NCBI GenBank assembly: GCA_000934455.1
Contig: KN886165.1
Coordinates: 20,071 to 42,347, forward strand
Direction of reading: 5' to 3'
DNA from: Apostichopus parvimensis
Taxonomy: Eukaryota > Echinodermata > Holothuroidea > Aspidochirotida > Stichopodidae
Length of the DNA stretch: 22,277 bases
The notes beneath the pieces were generated by a model. That model searched no databases. It worked only from the letters and a program-made list of their open reading frames with translations, and was not told the DNA's origin. How positions within the stretch are numbered: position 1 is the first letter of the stretch; each line of letters opens with the position of its first letter. A program made the translations under genes and the position numbers. Positions 9,801 through 18,810 of this stretch are shown here, one piece after another.

Positions 9801-12800
9801 CAGGGGAGTTCACACTAGCCGCTTTGTCTGATTACAAGAGTTACAGATTAAGAACAAATTCAGATAGAGTTTAGATGCATTGTCCAGCATATGATACAAT
9901 GATGATGTGCACAGCTTCTTCTTGTCTCTACAATCAAATGCATGCACTGATGATCGGCACAGAAAACAACACAATAGGTTTGCCTGCATGCAGTTGCACA
10001 CTGTGCATTCGGCAATGGAGGTAGACATAGTTAACGTGTGCACCACACACATAAATAAATTTCGCAGAACTAATTTATAAGTATCCAAGACAACTGAGGC
10101 TTGACAGCCCAGTGCCAAAGGATTTCAAGTCGCTGCAAATTGGGCGAAATTAATGTCAAATTAGTTCAAAGAGTACTTACAAGTGGTGTATGAATATAAT
10201 AATGTCCAACATCATTGGAATATAAACTCCAATACGTAATTTAAATGAAATAAACACAACCGTTTCAGAGTAAATTAAATAACGATGNNNNNNNNNNNNN
10301 NNNNNNNNNNNNNNNNNNNNNNNNNNNNNNNNNNNNNNNNNNNNNNNNNNNNNNNNNNNNNNNNNNNNNNNNNNNNNNNNNNNNNNNNNNNNNNNNNNNN
10401 NNNNNNNNNNNNNNNNNNNNNNNNNNNTTATATGGATTGTGGAAATTCCCAATACAAATGAGTAATGCAATAGCTCACACTTTCGCCGCCTTCCTCTACT
10501 CTTAAAGAGCTGCAATATACATGTAAACCCTTTATTAGGGAAATAACAGTTTTGGAGATTTCGGAATGGTATCTAATATTTAACAGTAGGATAATGACCT
10601 GTGTATTTAGAAAATATAACCAGGCTTGAAATTAACCTCCTTTTTTCAAAATAGAAATCAGGTGAAGCTGATAAGACATTTAATAGAAGGCGATGAGCAA
10701 ACAATGCGTCCATTCAAATTGATAATTGCATACAGGAACTTCTGTGTAGTCGATATGAGTCAAGTTGAGGAAAGTAGTCTACTGACTCGATGTTTGAAAA
10801 GGGTTTGGTTTGAGCACTGGCAGCACTGCTTTGTTGAATAGCGACAAAAGTTGAATTTTACAAAAGTCCAAAATAATGTCTAATTGGTCTAAACTAACAC
10901 TAGAATAATTGGAACTAGGTTGCAATTTTTTAGTAAAAGATCAGACTTTAATACCAAATAACGTTATTTTTGTATTTGGAGGAGAATGTCAAAGCTAACA
11001 TAGAGATGAAAATCTAAACATACTCTCAGTAGAAAAAGGTCAAGTTAAAATTCTCAAATATGTATAATTACATTGATTAAATTCCAATATCTCGAAGCCG
11101 ATGCAATCAACTGAGCACCAGGAGAGCAAGGTGGACTCAGTAAAATGATCTTTTGAGGTTCACTGTAGATATGACGAAAGAGAATCCGAGCGGCTCTACT
11201 TGGATTGCACTGTTAGGAAAGAAGATGTATAAGAATATAATAGACTGCAATATATCTTATAACAAGACACAATTACAATACAAAGGATTTTCATGGAGCA
11301 GCAGACGAGGCAGTAGACCATTTACGAAACATCATCTAATAACTTAACATGCAGTAATTTCTTCAAATGCAGGACTCAAGTCTCCATTTTACCACCAACG
11401 AGCCAAATTACCAAATTACTCGCAAACATTGCAAGCAAGGTACCTGTTCGACCCCACCCCCCCCCTCCCCAATCCATCCCAATCAAGGATGGCACACGAA
11501 ATCTACTCAAACAAAAGATATAGAAATTTTATTCATTTATTTTATCATGTAAAGAACATATTTATATGTTATGTCATGAAACCTGGGAATTTTAAGAAAA
11601 TATGTGTTCCCATTATACTACTACTCAGATAATCTACAACAATGGTGAGTGTTTCTTGCAAATGATGAGTTTTCTTCTCGTTCTCCTCAATAGCCGTTCA
11701 AGAAATTGATCTGAAAGTTTAGATGTTCAAGTAACATATCCTAGACTGATCACAATATCGAAATTCTACTCCTCTTTTGTACATAATAATAATATCAGAA
11801 TTAAATTTGAACTATTTTGCGTCGCTTATATCATGATAATATATTTTATAATGATATATGCAATCTTATGATGAATTCATAACAATTTTGCAGTAGCCTA
11901 AAGAAGCCATAACATTAGCATTAGAACAATTCCTTATATCAAACGAGAAATGGACAGATGAAATAATGGTATACTTTGATATGAAGAATTTAACTCCGAC
12001 AAAGGTAGTTCATGATATTTGAATCAGGCAAATTAATGAAAACACCCTCCACATGTATTCCACGAAAAACTAGTGTGAATAGCTTCGATGCAATTAATAA
12101 TTGCATCCATCAGGCTGATCTAGTATTTTGACCACATGATAATGAAGAAGCAGGTAAAAGTCGATTAAATATGCACTTACTGTAAGTGATGTTGGCAGAA
12201 GGTTCAAAGAAGAACCATCAACTTATAAAACTTATTGACAGGTTTATTAAAATTTTGACGACATATAAAACAAGGAGTCCATTTTACTACTCCCGAGTGA
12301 AAATAAAAGGACATGTATAGTGGGAACTGCGTGTCAATAGTCAATATAGTGTTAGAGGAAATGCTGCCGTGATACAAAGAGGTCTAGATGCATTGTAACC
12401 ATAGAGCACAAGGTACTTTTGAAAGATTCGACAGTCCGTCACTAGAATGATCATTTTCACGGCAACATACTGAAAAAAAACAAATGATGACAGAAAACGA
12501 TATACAGGATGGGTCAAACGCTGTCTTCTGTAGTTGCAGAATTAAGCATGAGGAAGTTAAATTTAAGTAAGAAACCTATTAATGCCATTCGGTAATGAAA
12601 ATCATTAAAATATGTCACATTACGTACCACTGCGTGAAATGAATGAGACAAAAGTGGTGAACTTGTTAGATATGGCGCCGGGTGACGCACAGGCAGGCAC
12701 ACACCTTAAAATACGAATGTTTGGACGATTCCCCTTAACAAAAGATGATTCTATCTTCTTGTTGCGTAGGTTTAAGCAGCACCAAAGGTGTTAGATCCAA

Positions 12801-13560
12801 AGATTAAACATCATAATAGTTGTCTAGTTCTTCCACATTATTTTTCCGATATCAATCAGCGTGGCAATTCTCCGGCACATTCTCATACAGCCAGAACTAT
12901 TCTAAAATCCTCTTCAACCGAAAGAGACTGCAGACCATATATCTCCAGGTTTCTCTCACAGCACCCTCCAACTAAGCTCTATTTCAACCCCTTCTTCTCT
13001 CTCTACAAAGCTGTGGCTTGCTCGTTGCGTCTACTTTGTACCGAGTACAAAGAGACCAATCCAGCCCAGATAATGTGTTTTCTACCTAGCTTTAACTTCC
13101 ACACAGGTAGGCTATTTTGCAATCCCTAGGTACACCAACTTAATATCGTTACAAAATTATTTTACAATTACTGTCATTAAAATAAGTCGTCCATTTACAC
13201 TGAATAATTATGTTTTAATAATTTATTTTAATACAATTAATGTCCTGTCTGCTCTATTACACTTAGGGCAATGAGTCAAGCATCGGTTTGAAACCAAATC
13301 ATATGAGTAATGTATGAACATACCTCTGAATCATTCCAAACCATCTTAAGCTCGTAATCTGGTAGAATATCTGATCGGTTGTTGATCTGTTCCAGTGCTA
13401 GTTCAGCTGATACCAGACATCCAGAACCATCCCATCCTCCTGTCATCTGCATATTTCCCCCAATATAAAGAGGAATCTTTGATGAATTGTAGCAAATAAC
13501 AGGCGGAACTAAATACCAACACATGAGCAGAGCACAAAGAGTGCATAAAATACTGGCCAT
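769..13560 (-). CDS. Gene B: GABA-B-type receptor, complete Venus-flytrap ectodomain (8 exons; 3' end open)
   Basis: Eight exons read on the minus strand: 13560-13324, 11209-11072, 7779-7612, 7345-7247, 6696-6631, 2758-2567, 1323-1072 and 829-769. Joined, they give 404 codons with no stop: a signal peptide and then one periplasmic-binding-protein-like domain that aligns from end to end with GABBR1/GABBR2 ectodomains. Landmarks in order are YIGG, CNPS with PPCSP (first Cys pair), YWNLI, YGWRKIG, the FCE and NCTV cysteines (second pair), FWYKPNWW, YTYDAIW, DFTYTD, TNFFGAS and GHVKF..GERLG. In the family this domain binds ligand outside the cell and drives a 7TM G-protein-coupled region. There are no sushi domains, so the N terminus resembles GABBR2 or the short GABBR1 form. 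Introns 1 to 7 are phase 0; the last exon ends in phase 1. No 7TM exon for this gene is inside the window. Some GABBR1 GABA-contact residues look substituted, so orthology to a true GABA receptor is doubtful. Confidence 0.92.
1072..1323 (-). CDS. Gene B exon 7: VFT YDAIW block
   Basis: 84 codons. The acceptor chosen is ttcgatttaaag before ACT; the donor is TCA|GTAAGT. Phase is 0 at both ends, and the join TISGL-TPIGF reproduces the family's TISG-TPQ.. sequence. Contents are YTAYTYDAIWTIGLLLN, LEDFTYTDVDLYQLF and STTNFFGAS. This matches AYDAIW, LEDFNY and NFFGVTG of GABBRs. The acidic residue two turns before YDAIW that contacts GABA in GABBR1 appears to be Tyr here. A more obvious upstream acceptor near 1384 would break the frame with exon 6. 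Confidence 0.92.
1324..2566 (-). other. Gene B intron 6, no recognisable content
   Basis: 1243 bases of AT-rich intron. The openings here on either strand (for example 2129-2326 plus) show no family resemblance. No repeat or RNA gene was recognised. Confidence 0.6.
2567..2758 (-). CDS. Gene B exon 6: VFT lobe 2 with WYKPNWW
   Basis: 64 codons between acceptor ccaatctacag and donor CTC|GTAAGC, phase 0 at both ends. It holds YKAGFYGPHIVWVIPFWY, KPNWW, VNCTVEEIEEVL and EKPTISGL. This is the GABBR block from the YK...G strand through the (G/F)WY..NWW loop to the TISG motif. The Trp of FWY aligns with a GABBR1 ligand-contact Trp and is retained. The Cys of NCTV completes the second disulfide. Confidence 0.93.
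3145..3602. repeat. Degenerate tandem repeat, period about 103-115 bp, roughly 4 copies
   Basis: Similar phrases recur at about 3229, 3332, 3447 and 3554: gtctttt, then tgtaaaat-ac, tatatg-tgaccgttatttta, later gtaaagt-tacagtc, and finally acagtt-ttttcttgcaatat. A partial copy precedes them (about 3145-3228). Copies differ by many substitutions and small indels, so the array is old. Intronic, no coding potential. Confidence 0.75.
4409..4702 (-). CDS. Possible terminal exon of an uncharacterised multi-copy protein family, nested in gene B intron 5
   Basis: An open stretch of 97 codons plus TGA, entered through the acceptor ctgtttgttgaag. The protein has KYLREVE, QLFVLIMGDR, HQIFVVADW, EQQTLLKALVLCFKLFYVLD and WEFVQKVLYGL. 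From memory this resembles the C-terminal region of large families of uncharacterised predicted proteins in fish and marine invertebrates, which end with a hydrophobic FYV.(N/D)(L/I).YP-like helix. The function is unknown. Upstream exons were not found. It may be an exon of a nested gene, a relic of a dispersed copy, or chance. It lies on the same strand as gene B. Confidence 0.4.
   Translation of the reverse strand, partial: VGTNITKYLREVENRQLFVLIMGDRDGAHQIFVVADWHRLEQQTLLKALVLCFKLFYVLDLNYQWQFAVKWEFVQKVLYGLDSQVKSSPKHHLLLLQ
5677..6354. mobile_element. Possible MITE-like element with 12-bp inverted ends
   Basis: The 12-mer agtgtcactttg (5677-5688) is repeated as its exact reverse complement caaagtgacact (6343-6354), 678 bases end to end. 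Inside these ends lie a run of 12 G (5770-5781) near the left and 13 C (6331-6343) abutting the right, as in long imperfect inverted termini rich in G/C. No transposase is present and no clean target-site duplication is visible, so the call is tentative. It lies in gene B intron 5. Confidence 0.45.
6011..6310. repeat. Direct tandem duplication, unit about 140 bp
   Basis: Copy 1 starts at 6011, copy 2 at 6151, and a truncated copy 3 at 6293; each begins t-t-(a/g)-catgtaa. Long blocks such as cctgacatattctgcaat, tttcaatgaagggaaaaat and gggtaacccactt are almost identical between copies 1 and 2, so the duplication is fairly recent. It makes up the core of the MITE-like element. Confidence 0.9.
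6631..6696 (-). CDS. Gene B exon 5: micro-exon with DVRI...FCE motif
   Basis: A 22-codon exon between acceptor ttctgaattcttgtag and donor GAG|GTGAGT, phase 0 at both ends. It reads SQDVRIFF, SIVYEAQTR, LIFCE and matches the GABBR motif QDARI..(L/V)FYE..AR..FCE. The Tyr of VYE, in the position of a GABBR1 ligand contact, is kept, and so is the Cys that pairs with the NCTV cysteine in exon 6. It is supported by perfect fit to the family and by phase rather than by ORF length. Confidence 0.86.
6697..7246 (-). other. Gene B intron 4, AT-rich, nothing recognised
   Basis: 550 bases of AT-rich sequence between exons 4 and 5, with no ORF, repeat or RNA gene that I can support. Confidence 0.6.
7247..7345 (-). 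CDS. Gene B exon 4: VFT lobe 2 helix
   Basis: 33 codons between acceptor ttgtcgttttgtag and donor AAG|GTAAAG, phase 0 at both ends. AQNLFIEQVKSLNATLIPEQ corresponds to the GABBR helix and strand in which the protein specifies residues of the second lobe (the EDL..R....GI stretch), and IND..KNQVENLK to the following helix. NAT is a possible glycosylation site. Confidence 0.85.
7612..7779 (-). CDS. Gene B exon 3: VFT lobe 1 to lobe 2 hinge
   Basis: 56 codons between acceptor atgcattcag and donor AAG|GTAGGC, phase 0 at both ends. It reads IVYGALSHELA, YPNVYRVNP, then a helix and MKTYGWRKIGYLSD. This aligns with the GABBR segment from the YGS loop through the F/YR..PS motif to the GW.KI strand. 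The Ser that follows YG in GABBR1 and the His of its RTHPS motif are Leu and Asn here. Introns of 3.3 kb and 266 bp flank it. Confidence 0.93.
7946..8776 (+). pseudogene. Non-LTR retrotransposon reverse transcriptase fragment (CR1/L2-like)
   Basis: The reading frame opens right after a TAG, at GSCLGPILF (the Q-GS.LGP..F palm motif, 7946), and runs for 276 codons. HSFADDTQLYLSF holds the catalytic FADD aspartates. WMISNRLMINDSKTE and NNLGVHLD follow, then the thumb motifs IDYCNALMIG, RRVQ...GAARLI and LQSLHWLTVQQRIEFK. This order is typical of the CR1/L2/Rex group. The endonuclease and N-terminal RT domains are missing (5' truncation), and the usual RAF...LWNSLP end is lost near 8740. Only a dead copy; it lies antisense to gene B. 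Confidence 0.9.
8846..10028 (-). pseudogene. Retrotransposon ORF1-like protein relic: PHD-like finger, coiled coil, RRM-like region, zinc knuckles (frameshifted)
   Basis: From the ATG at 10028 the protein starts with a Cys/His cluster of PHD spacing (CTVCNC..., CFLC, HAFDC, CNSC). Near 9833 the frame shifts into MSDIEKKVDRLELNLKEI (9780-9730), a coiled coil. Then follows an RRM-like segment (KSALVIPKS, SGETIIVYCDS), a second shift near 9320, WLAEYFEINTLGDHI, a third shift near 9045, and gag-type knuckles (QCSICQLFGHYHKEC, CAICADDHETRLC, CINC...GLCANHMASS). The last frame ends at 8846. In the family such ORF1 proteins bind element RNA. At least three frameshifts make it dead. It may belong to the same clade as the facing RT fragment, but they lie tail to tail. 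Confidence 0.75.
10288..10427. other. Assembly gap (140 N)
   Basis: A run of N within gene B intron 2, just upstream of the ORF1 relic. Gap length may be arbitrary. No exon is missing from the VFT model, so it does not affect the protein. Confidence 1.
11072..11209 (-). CDS. Gene B exon 2: VFT lobe 1 with first Cys pair
   Basis: 46 codons between acceptor tttcctaacag and donor AAT|GTAATT, phase 0 at both ends. It begins CNPSRAAR and includes QKIILLSPPCSPGAQ and ASRYWNLIN. This matches the GABBR stretch from the first conserved Cys through the Gly-Cys-Ser loop to the A..WNLI helix. Both cysteines of the first lobe-1 disulfide are kept. The Ser/Gly loop that faces ligand in GABBR1 reads Pro-Cys-Ser-Pro here. 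The exon is too short to stand out as an ORF and was found by following the family alignment. Confidence 0.88.
11210..13323 (-). other. Gene B intron 1, nothing firm
   Basis: 2.1 kb intron. It contains a C-rich tract at about 11453-11475 and scattered short openings on the plus strand (for example 12788-13129) without family features. No RNA gene or transposon was recognised. Confidence 0.6.
13324..13560 (-). CDS. Gene B exon 1: signal peptide and first VFT strands
   Basis: 79 codons. The start ATG has A at -3 and G at +4, a strong initiation context. Residues 1-24 are hydrophobic (LCTLCALLMCWYLVPPVIC) and form a signal peptide, probably cut just after VIC. Then come the first beta strand (KIPLYIGG) and helix (GCLVSAELALEQIN), ending in MVWNDSE, the counterpart of the GABBR motif just before the first conserved Cys. 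Asn in NSS, NRS and NDS are possible glycosylation sites. The donor is GAG|GTATGT, phase 0. An upstream ATG about 30 bases away opens an overlapping out-of-frame uORF. Confidence 0.92.
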
Positions 13561-14884
13561 TGTCCAGCTCGAAAGTTTGACTACTCAACATGAGTATCAA
13601 AAATCAATGTAAACTAGAACAAATTTCCCACTTCAAACGGCAAGTGTATTTTGTAGTATTTCAATCTTCCGAAACCAGAACGCATTTAATTCAATACGTA
13701 GAAATAAATTTTAGTTGAATATCAACTTAGAGAAGTGATAAAAGCCTCGTATGTTGATGAAAGTGCACTGAGTAAACTTTCCTGGCTTAATCGACACCTA
13801 TAATGTCGATTATTGTCTTCCATATAGGTGCTTTGCAGTGAAATGTAGATTTGAAGTGTCTTAACGGACCGCTGAATCTTCTCAAATATGTTCGGTAATG
13901 AGAATTTAATGGCTATACCCTCATTAACTCGACCAAAACGTCTATGGAATATAATATTTCAAATCTTTCCTTTTAATTTATTGCTCTTAAAGGCTTGAAG
14001 AATAAAGGGTTTGTCGTATCTTTGTTAAATATATTTACTACATAAAATAGCTAATGTAATGACTATAGAAAGCCTTGACAAGCCTAGGTCATAGGTACAT
14101 AAAAGACACAAGCCATCTCTCAAGCTTGAAAAGGAGATTCTACGGTAAGATCAAGAATCCGCTACGTTTCAGACTGGTTAAATCTGACATTATGAAAAGT
14201 ATTCTGAACGATGAAGTTCCCGAAAAATGTTTTATAGAACACTAGTTCATCCTGTTAGATGAGAACACTCAATGCGAGATATAACGTTAGGCTCGATCAC
14301 CTATATGTACGATCGTTCCAATCAAAGTTCAGCTGCAATCTGATCAGTTAGTATCAGAGTATTTGTATCTCTTAGTGTTCATAAAGCTACGGGTACTATG
14401 GATATCTGGCTTCGATGACAATCAAAAGTCAAGTCAAATCACATAACATTTTAGGGGTTTTTCCCAGTTCTTACATGGCTATGAAGTGAAGTTCGACAAT
14501 TTCGTGTTTAGAGCCAAACAACTTTTGAATTAATGTCAATCATTATCGCTTAAGCGATTATAATATAATCTTTCTATCTATTTATTTGAAGTTTAACTTC
14601 TCCAACTTTTATTGGATAGCATTTACTTTTCGATATCACATTCCCATTCGTGATAAAATGACCCTTGGTGAGTAATCATGTGTAGATATTGTTCGCCAGT
14701 CTTATTAATGTTAAATCAATGTTCTTTAGGCAAAATTCAAGTGCGTTGTCATTTCAAAGGCCTACATGAAAATGCTTTCTCAAAAAGGCATAAAATTCAA
14801 GGTTCAAACAATTGATATAAATATAGACTATATTACCATTTATTAGAATAATAACTTGCATCCTTAGCTATTAAGAAGAAGGTG
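13561..14884. other. Upstream region of gene B
   Basis: 1.3 kb between the gene B start codon and the relic exon. It should hold the gene B promoter and 5' UTR, but I see no convincing TATA box or other core element. No ORF of note. Confidence 0.5.
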
Positions 14885-15082
14885 ATCATACTTATTTCAT
14901 CTTGGGCAAATACAAGAGCAAGACAGTGACGGTAGTGTAATCAGGGAGGATGTAACTATAAAGGTCTCAGTTGGTGTGTTCTTGAGGAAGAACGTCAAGA
15001 TGAGACCACAGACACCAAGATAATATTAGAGATTACGACGGCGAACTGATTGCTCTCTCCCACCGGGCTCAAATGAGATTGT
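14885..15082 (-). pseudogene. Relic of a GABA-B-type TM6-TM7 exon
   Basis: Reads closely along the intact exon at 21366-21178 and a few bases into its downstream intron (aaataagtatgat is shared). It still encodes SPVGESNQFAVVISNIIL and ends VLLLYLPKMK. Against the intact copy it has a deletion of about 4 bases in the TM6 stretch and one of 7 bases before the LLLYLPK strand, so the frame is broken twice. Its acceptor AG is gone and the donor GT has become AT. No other exon of this copy was found nearby. It is debris from a third member of the receptor array. Confidence 0.9.
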
Positions 15083-18000
15083 TTAGAAATATGTAAACCA
15101 AGACGAACGGTGTGTCTTAAGTTTATAGATCCTGCTAATTCAAGAACTGATATCACGGATTTAAAGAAACTCGACCAACGACAAAGATTCGTTGAATATA
15201 ACATTCGGTAGGCAAGAACATAATCGTCACACGTGTTTCAGTAGTTGGTATACATTGTGGAAGGGCCTGAATGCCCTCTATTATTACCAAGTGTAATATC
15301 AAAATCAAATCATATTTGGATTGTATACAGAACAGATATCTTCAATAACAAAATTATAAAAGCCAAGGAAGTGGTTTGATGTCTGATATGAGGTATGTGT
15401 TCATTCGTAACAGCACATGCAATTGTTTAGTCAAACGTATGACGCGATGTATGAGGTAGAGATCATCGCCTGCAGCATATGGTGTTGCTAAGTCAAACTT
15501 ATGATAATTTTTATGTAATATATGAACATTTGTATATGATGTTCTTAGGCCAACCTATTGATGACATATATATTGATATATATATATATATAGATACACA
15601 CATATATATATATATTTATTTATATATGTGTGTATGTATATGTTGGACAAAGCAAAAATCCTCAAAGGGGACTGGCATCTTGGCTCAGGACGAACGTCAG
15701 TGTAATCTTTATCCACGTCTTAAACATTATCTGGCTTCATACTTTAATTTACACTATACTACAGAGCTGTTACGTAACAGAGAAAGTGATTATAATGTAT
15801 GTTGTACTCCAACAGAATTGTTACTAAAGTTTATTACATTAATATCTGCTTGTAGACAAGATAATGTTTGTTATTGAAAAGTCTTAAAAAGGGTGCTACT
15901 TTCACCTAGATGGGATGACTTCTGGGCTGCAGGATTTGTGCGAATGTGCATTTTGTTCAGCGTAATAGAGGTTTAGTTTAGCTAAGCTTAACTCTGTGAA
16001 TGGAGACAAATAAGTATTTCCCTCTATACCGCAAGAGGCTAGCTACGAGCCTGCTCTACTCAGTCTCATTTCTTTCATTCCCAATGGGACTACAACCACT
16101 TCATGTAACACGTGTCACAATGTGCAATATATTAAAACGATTGTGCTATGTCGTGTTACATTTATACACTGAAACACATAACAATCAGAAACCATCCAGC
16201 CTATTCGCATGGTTTTATCAGATAAAACTGGTAAAGGCGAGTACCGTTAATCAATTAAAATTGATGAGTGTTATAATTTCTTGATGTATGACCAGTTGCT
16301 TATGAGAATGACTTACAAACAGAAAACTACTAAACACAAAATCCTATGCGTTTTGATCGACTGGACTAACAAGACTACTCAAGACTAATTAGGTTTCGCC
16401 AATAATTTCGTCCACATTTACAAAGTTGATAACACAAAACGCTTTAAATCTAAAATTTGAACAATCCTTACAAGGTATACTTACTGTCAAATGTAGGGAC
16501 AGTTGTTTAGACTCTTAACCAGTAATTAGTTGAAAAAACAGCCTTGAGTAATGAATTCGTATGTTACTAATTTTGCACAGTAGCATATGCTGACAGGTCC
16601 AACATGTGTTACGGTGTTATAACACTTCAGTTTATACTGATTAACGGTTGTGCTTTATTCACAGTACAAGCTATATTCAAGCCATGTTCATTGCGTGAAC
16701 CATCAGATGAAAGACTTTGCCGTATCGTATAGCTCTTCGTTCCCTTTATTCTATTACAGAGTATCCCGTACAAGAGAACGCGGACAACGTAGTTCTAAAA
16801 CCAGAACTATAATTTTAGCCAAACAATAATTAAGCTTCAATTCTGATAAAGCACCATTTAGGAAGTTTATCATGTATGTTGCGACAATTTTAATTACAAC
16901 AGGAGGGTTTCCTTAGCAACCTGCAGATGCCAATGTTATACCTATACAGAGAAGACATTTCATTTATGCAAGTATTATACATACTTTCATTTAGCTATAA
17001 TCATACATTGTTTCTATAGTCAATACATTTCCTTCAGCGATTGAATACTTTATTTCAATTCAATTTATGTCAATTTATGTGGTATTTCGTTATATTTTTA
17101 AGCTTTTCAACACGGTCCACCATCTAATTCGTCTCCGAATGCTACTATCATAATGGTATAAGAAGTAGTTCTCTGAGTTACCTTTCCAACAGTTATCAAG
17201 CTATATTTCCTATATAATGTGTGTATATTGAACTCCGTAAAGCATGGAAGTATTTACTTTGTAAAAGGTAAATATTACTATGTGACGTATAATGTTACCA
17301 TTTACACGCAGAACTATGATATGCACCTCGGTGATCTATTTTAGGTCCGCAAATATATTGCATTCTTTATGATGACTGTTATGTCTGACTATCTTTGTTT
17401 CTTGATGATATTAATATTGTTGGTATCAGTGATTATGAAATGTTACACGTATATCCTATACAGAATTGGGCTACAAGTCAGTATGACTAATTATTATCAA
17501 ACAATACATAGCAAGCCTACACGAGGTATCGACATGTTTACTAATGAGCGACAAGCTATAAAAAGATGAGTCCTGGCCTAACAGCCCAATGCACATCCTA
17601 CCACCCCCATCCACCCCAAACACATGTGGTTGTGATATCCATATCTTCAGAAATGAAGGCTTTTGTTTTGTTAGCAAAACTAGGTCAAAATGTCTCATTG
17701 TTTCATTTCTGGCAAATTTTTGCAGTTTTTGTCCAAAATGGTATAATATTACAGTACTATTATACTTTAAGAATTGTCTGTAAGAAAGTAGTAATGGTTT
17801 CAAAGATTCTTCAATGTTGGCACTCTGGTAATATTTTTATCCAAGCAAGCAGTCTAATGTCTCGTATTGCAATGTAAAATTTATTGTAGGTTGACCGCAA
17901 AGTAACGATTCTGACGTATTTGATCAACGAAGGGTTTATTGGCAAATATAAAATTAATAAAACGTTTTTTAGGGTCTTTGGGTTCGGATAAACATCATAC

Positions 18001-18447
18001 TCATATTTCTTATACAGTCAATCTGAACGCTCAGTTTACATGTATATCACGTATAATAATATGTTGTTCATTTTGACTTCGTTGTTTGTTTGTTAGCTGA
18101 TGTTAACAAGCCTAATTAAAGCCATAAAAAGAGTTATACATTCACCTAGCGTGTGTGCCTACAGGAAACGAATTTGTAAGGTTTACAACGTAATGACAGG
18201 CCTAATTAACAGCCTAAGGATATGTTTGTCTTTGGGGGAAGGAAGTTCCGGGGCTTTAATTATTGAAAATAATTCATGAACGTTTAAAGGTATATGTTCT
18301 TAATGATAAGTATCTTGATGGTTGTGCTCAAATACTTTTTTGTATTGTTTTATTTGTTACCAATTATATTGTAATATTGACGATTTTTTTATCAATAAAT
18401 AAACAATTAAATAAACACGATATGTAACTTATGAACATTAAGAACTT
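15083..18447. other. Intergenic stretch between receptor genes A and B
   Basis: 3.4 kb without a supportable gene. The openings on both strands at 15479-15877, 16000-16284, 17369-17569 and 17471-17877 overlap one another or run through microsatellite and show no domain. The only clear feature is the AT/CA-rich microsatellite at 15565-15642. Confidence 0.6.
15565..15642. repeat. (TA)n/(CA)n-type microsatellite
   Basis: About 78 bases of alternating tatata with cacaca and tgtgtg interruptions, roughly palindromic around its centre, so it could fold back on itself. Intergenic. Confidence 0.9.
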
Positions 18448-18453
18448 TTTATT
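18448..18453 (-). terminator. Poly(A) signal AATAAA for gene A (candidate)
   Basis: TTTATT on the plus strand reads AATAAA on the minus strand, about 290 bases past the tentative gene A stop. It is the canonical hexamer, but common by chance in AT-rich DNA. Confidence 0.4.
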
Positions 18454-18744
18454 CACTTCATTACAATATCCACATGTCAGTCAAAATATAAAATCATTAA
18501 AATTGAACCTTCAAACGAACCAGTCATGAAACCTTAATATATAGATATATATATCATCTTTTAATTAAATTTACTCAATAGTTAAAGCTAGAAAGAGTGT
18601 TCGCTAAATTTCCAGACGAATTTAACTGCTACTTCAACCACTGAATTATCCGTCAAAATACTGGAAACGATTAGTGTATGAAAAATGAAGACTGAAATAT
18701 TGAAATTCAGCAACAATGATAGGAAAGAACCCGGGCAGGAAAAA

Positions 18745-18810
18745 CTAAGCGACGAACCGACTGAGATTTTGTCTGTGTTTGATCATCGTCAGGTGTGTAT
18801 CAGGGTTTCC
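18745..18810 (-). CDS. Gene A tentative last exon
   Basis: 21 codons and TAG after acceptor cattatgttattcttgcag, phase 0. The peptide (GNPDTHLTMIKHRQN, LSRFVA) has no recognised domain. The joined frame is open and a poly(A) signal lies about 290 bases downstream. The shifted frame of the same bases looks like a dispersed echinoderm repeat end, so this could be repeat sequence with a lucky acceptor. Confidence 0.4.
   Translation of the reverse strand, partial: GNPDTHLTMIKHRQNLSRFVA

Larger units (their letters stand above)
7780..11071 (-). other. Gene B intron 2 (3.3 kb) with retrotransposon debris and an assembly gap
   Basis: Holds a reverse transcriptase fragment (7946-8776, plus), an ORF1 relic (10028-8846, minus) and a run of N (10288-10427). 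The part from 10428 to 11071 shows nothing recognisable. Confidence 0.75.

Noticed and set aside
7946-10028. Twin-priming 5' inversion as explanation of the RT and ORF1 arrangement
   Set aside because: In that mechanism the inverted piece is the 5' part placed before the 3' part; here the two 3' ends face each other.
12788-13129. 113-codon plus-strand ORF in gene B intron 1
   Set aside because: No domain, antisense to a solid gene, composition of random sequence.
15479-15877. 132-codon plus-strand ORF
   Set aside because: A large part is translated TA/CA microsatellite (IYIYIY); the rest has no recognisable family.
17471-17877. Overlapping ORFs on both strands, 103-110 codons
   Set aside because: Mutually antisense openings in one place with no homology signal; likely chance.
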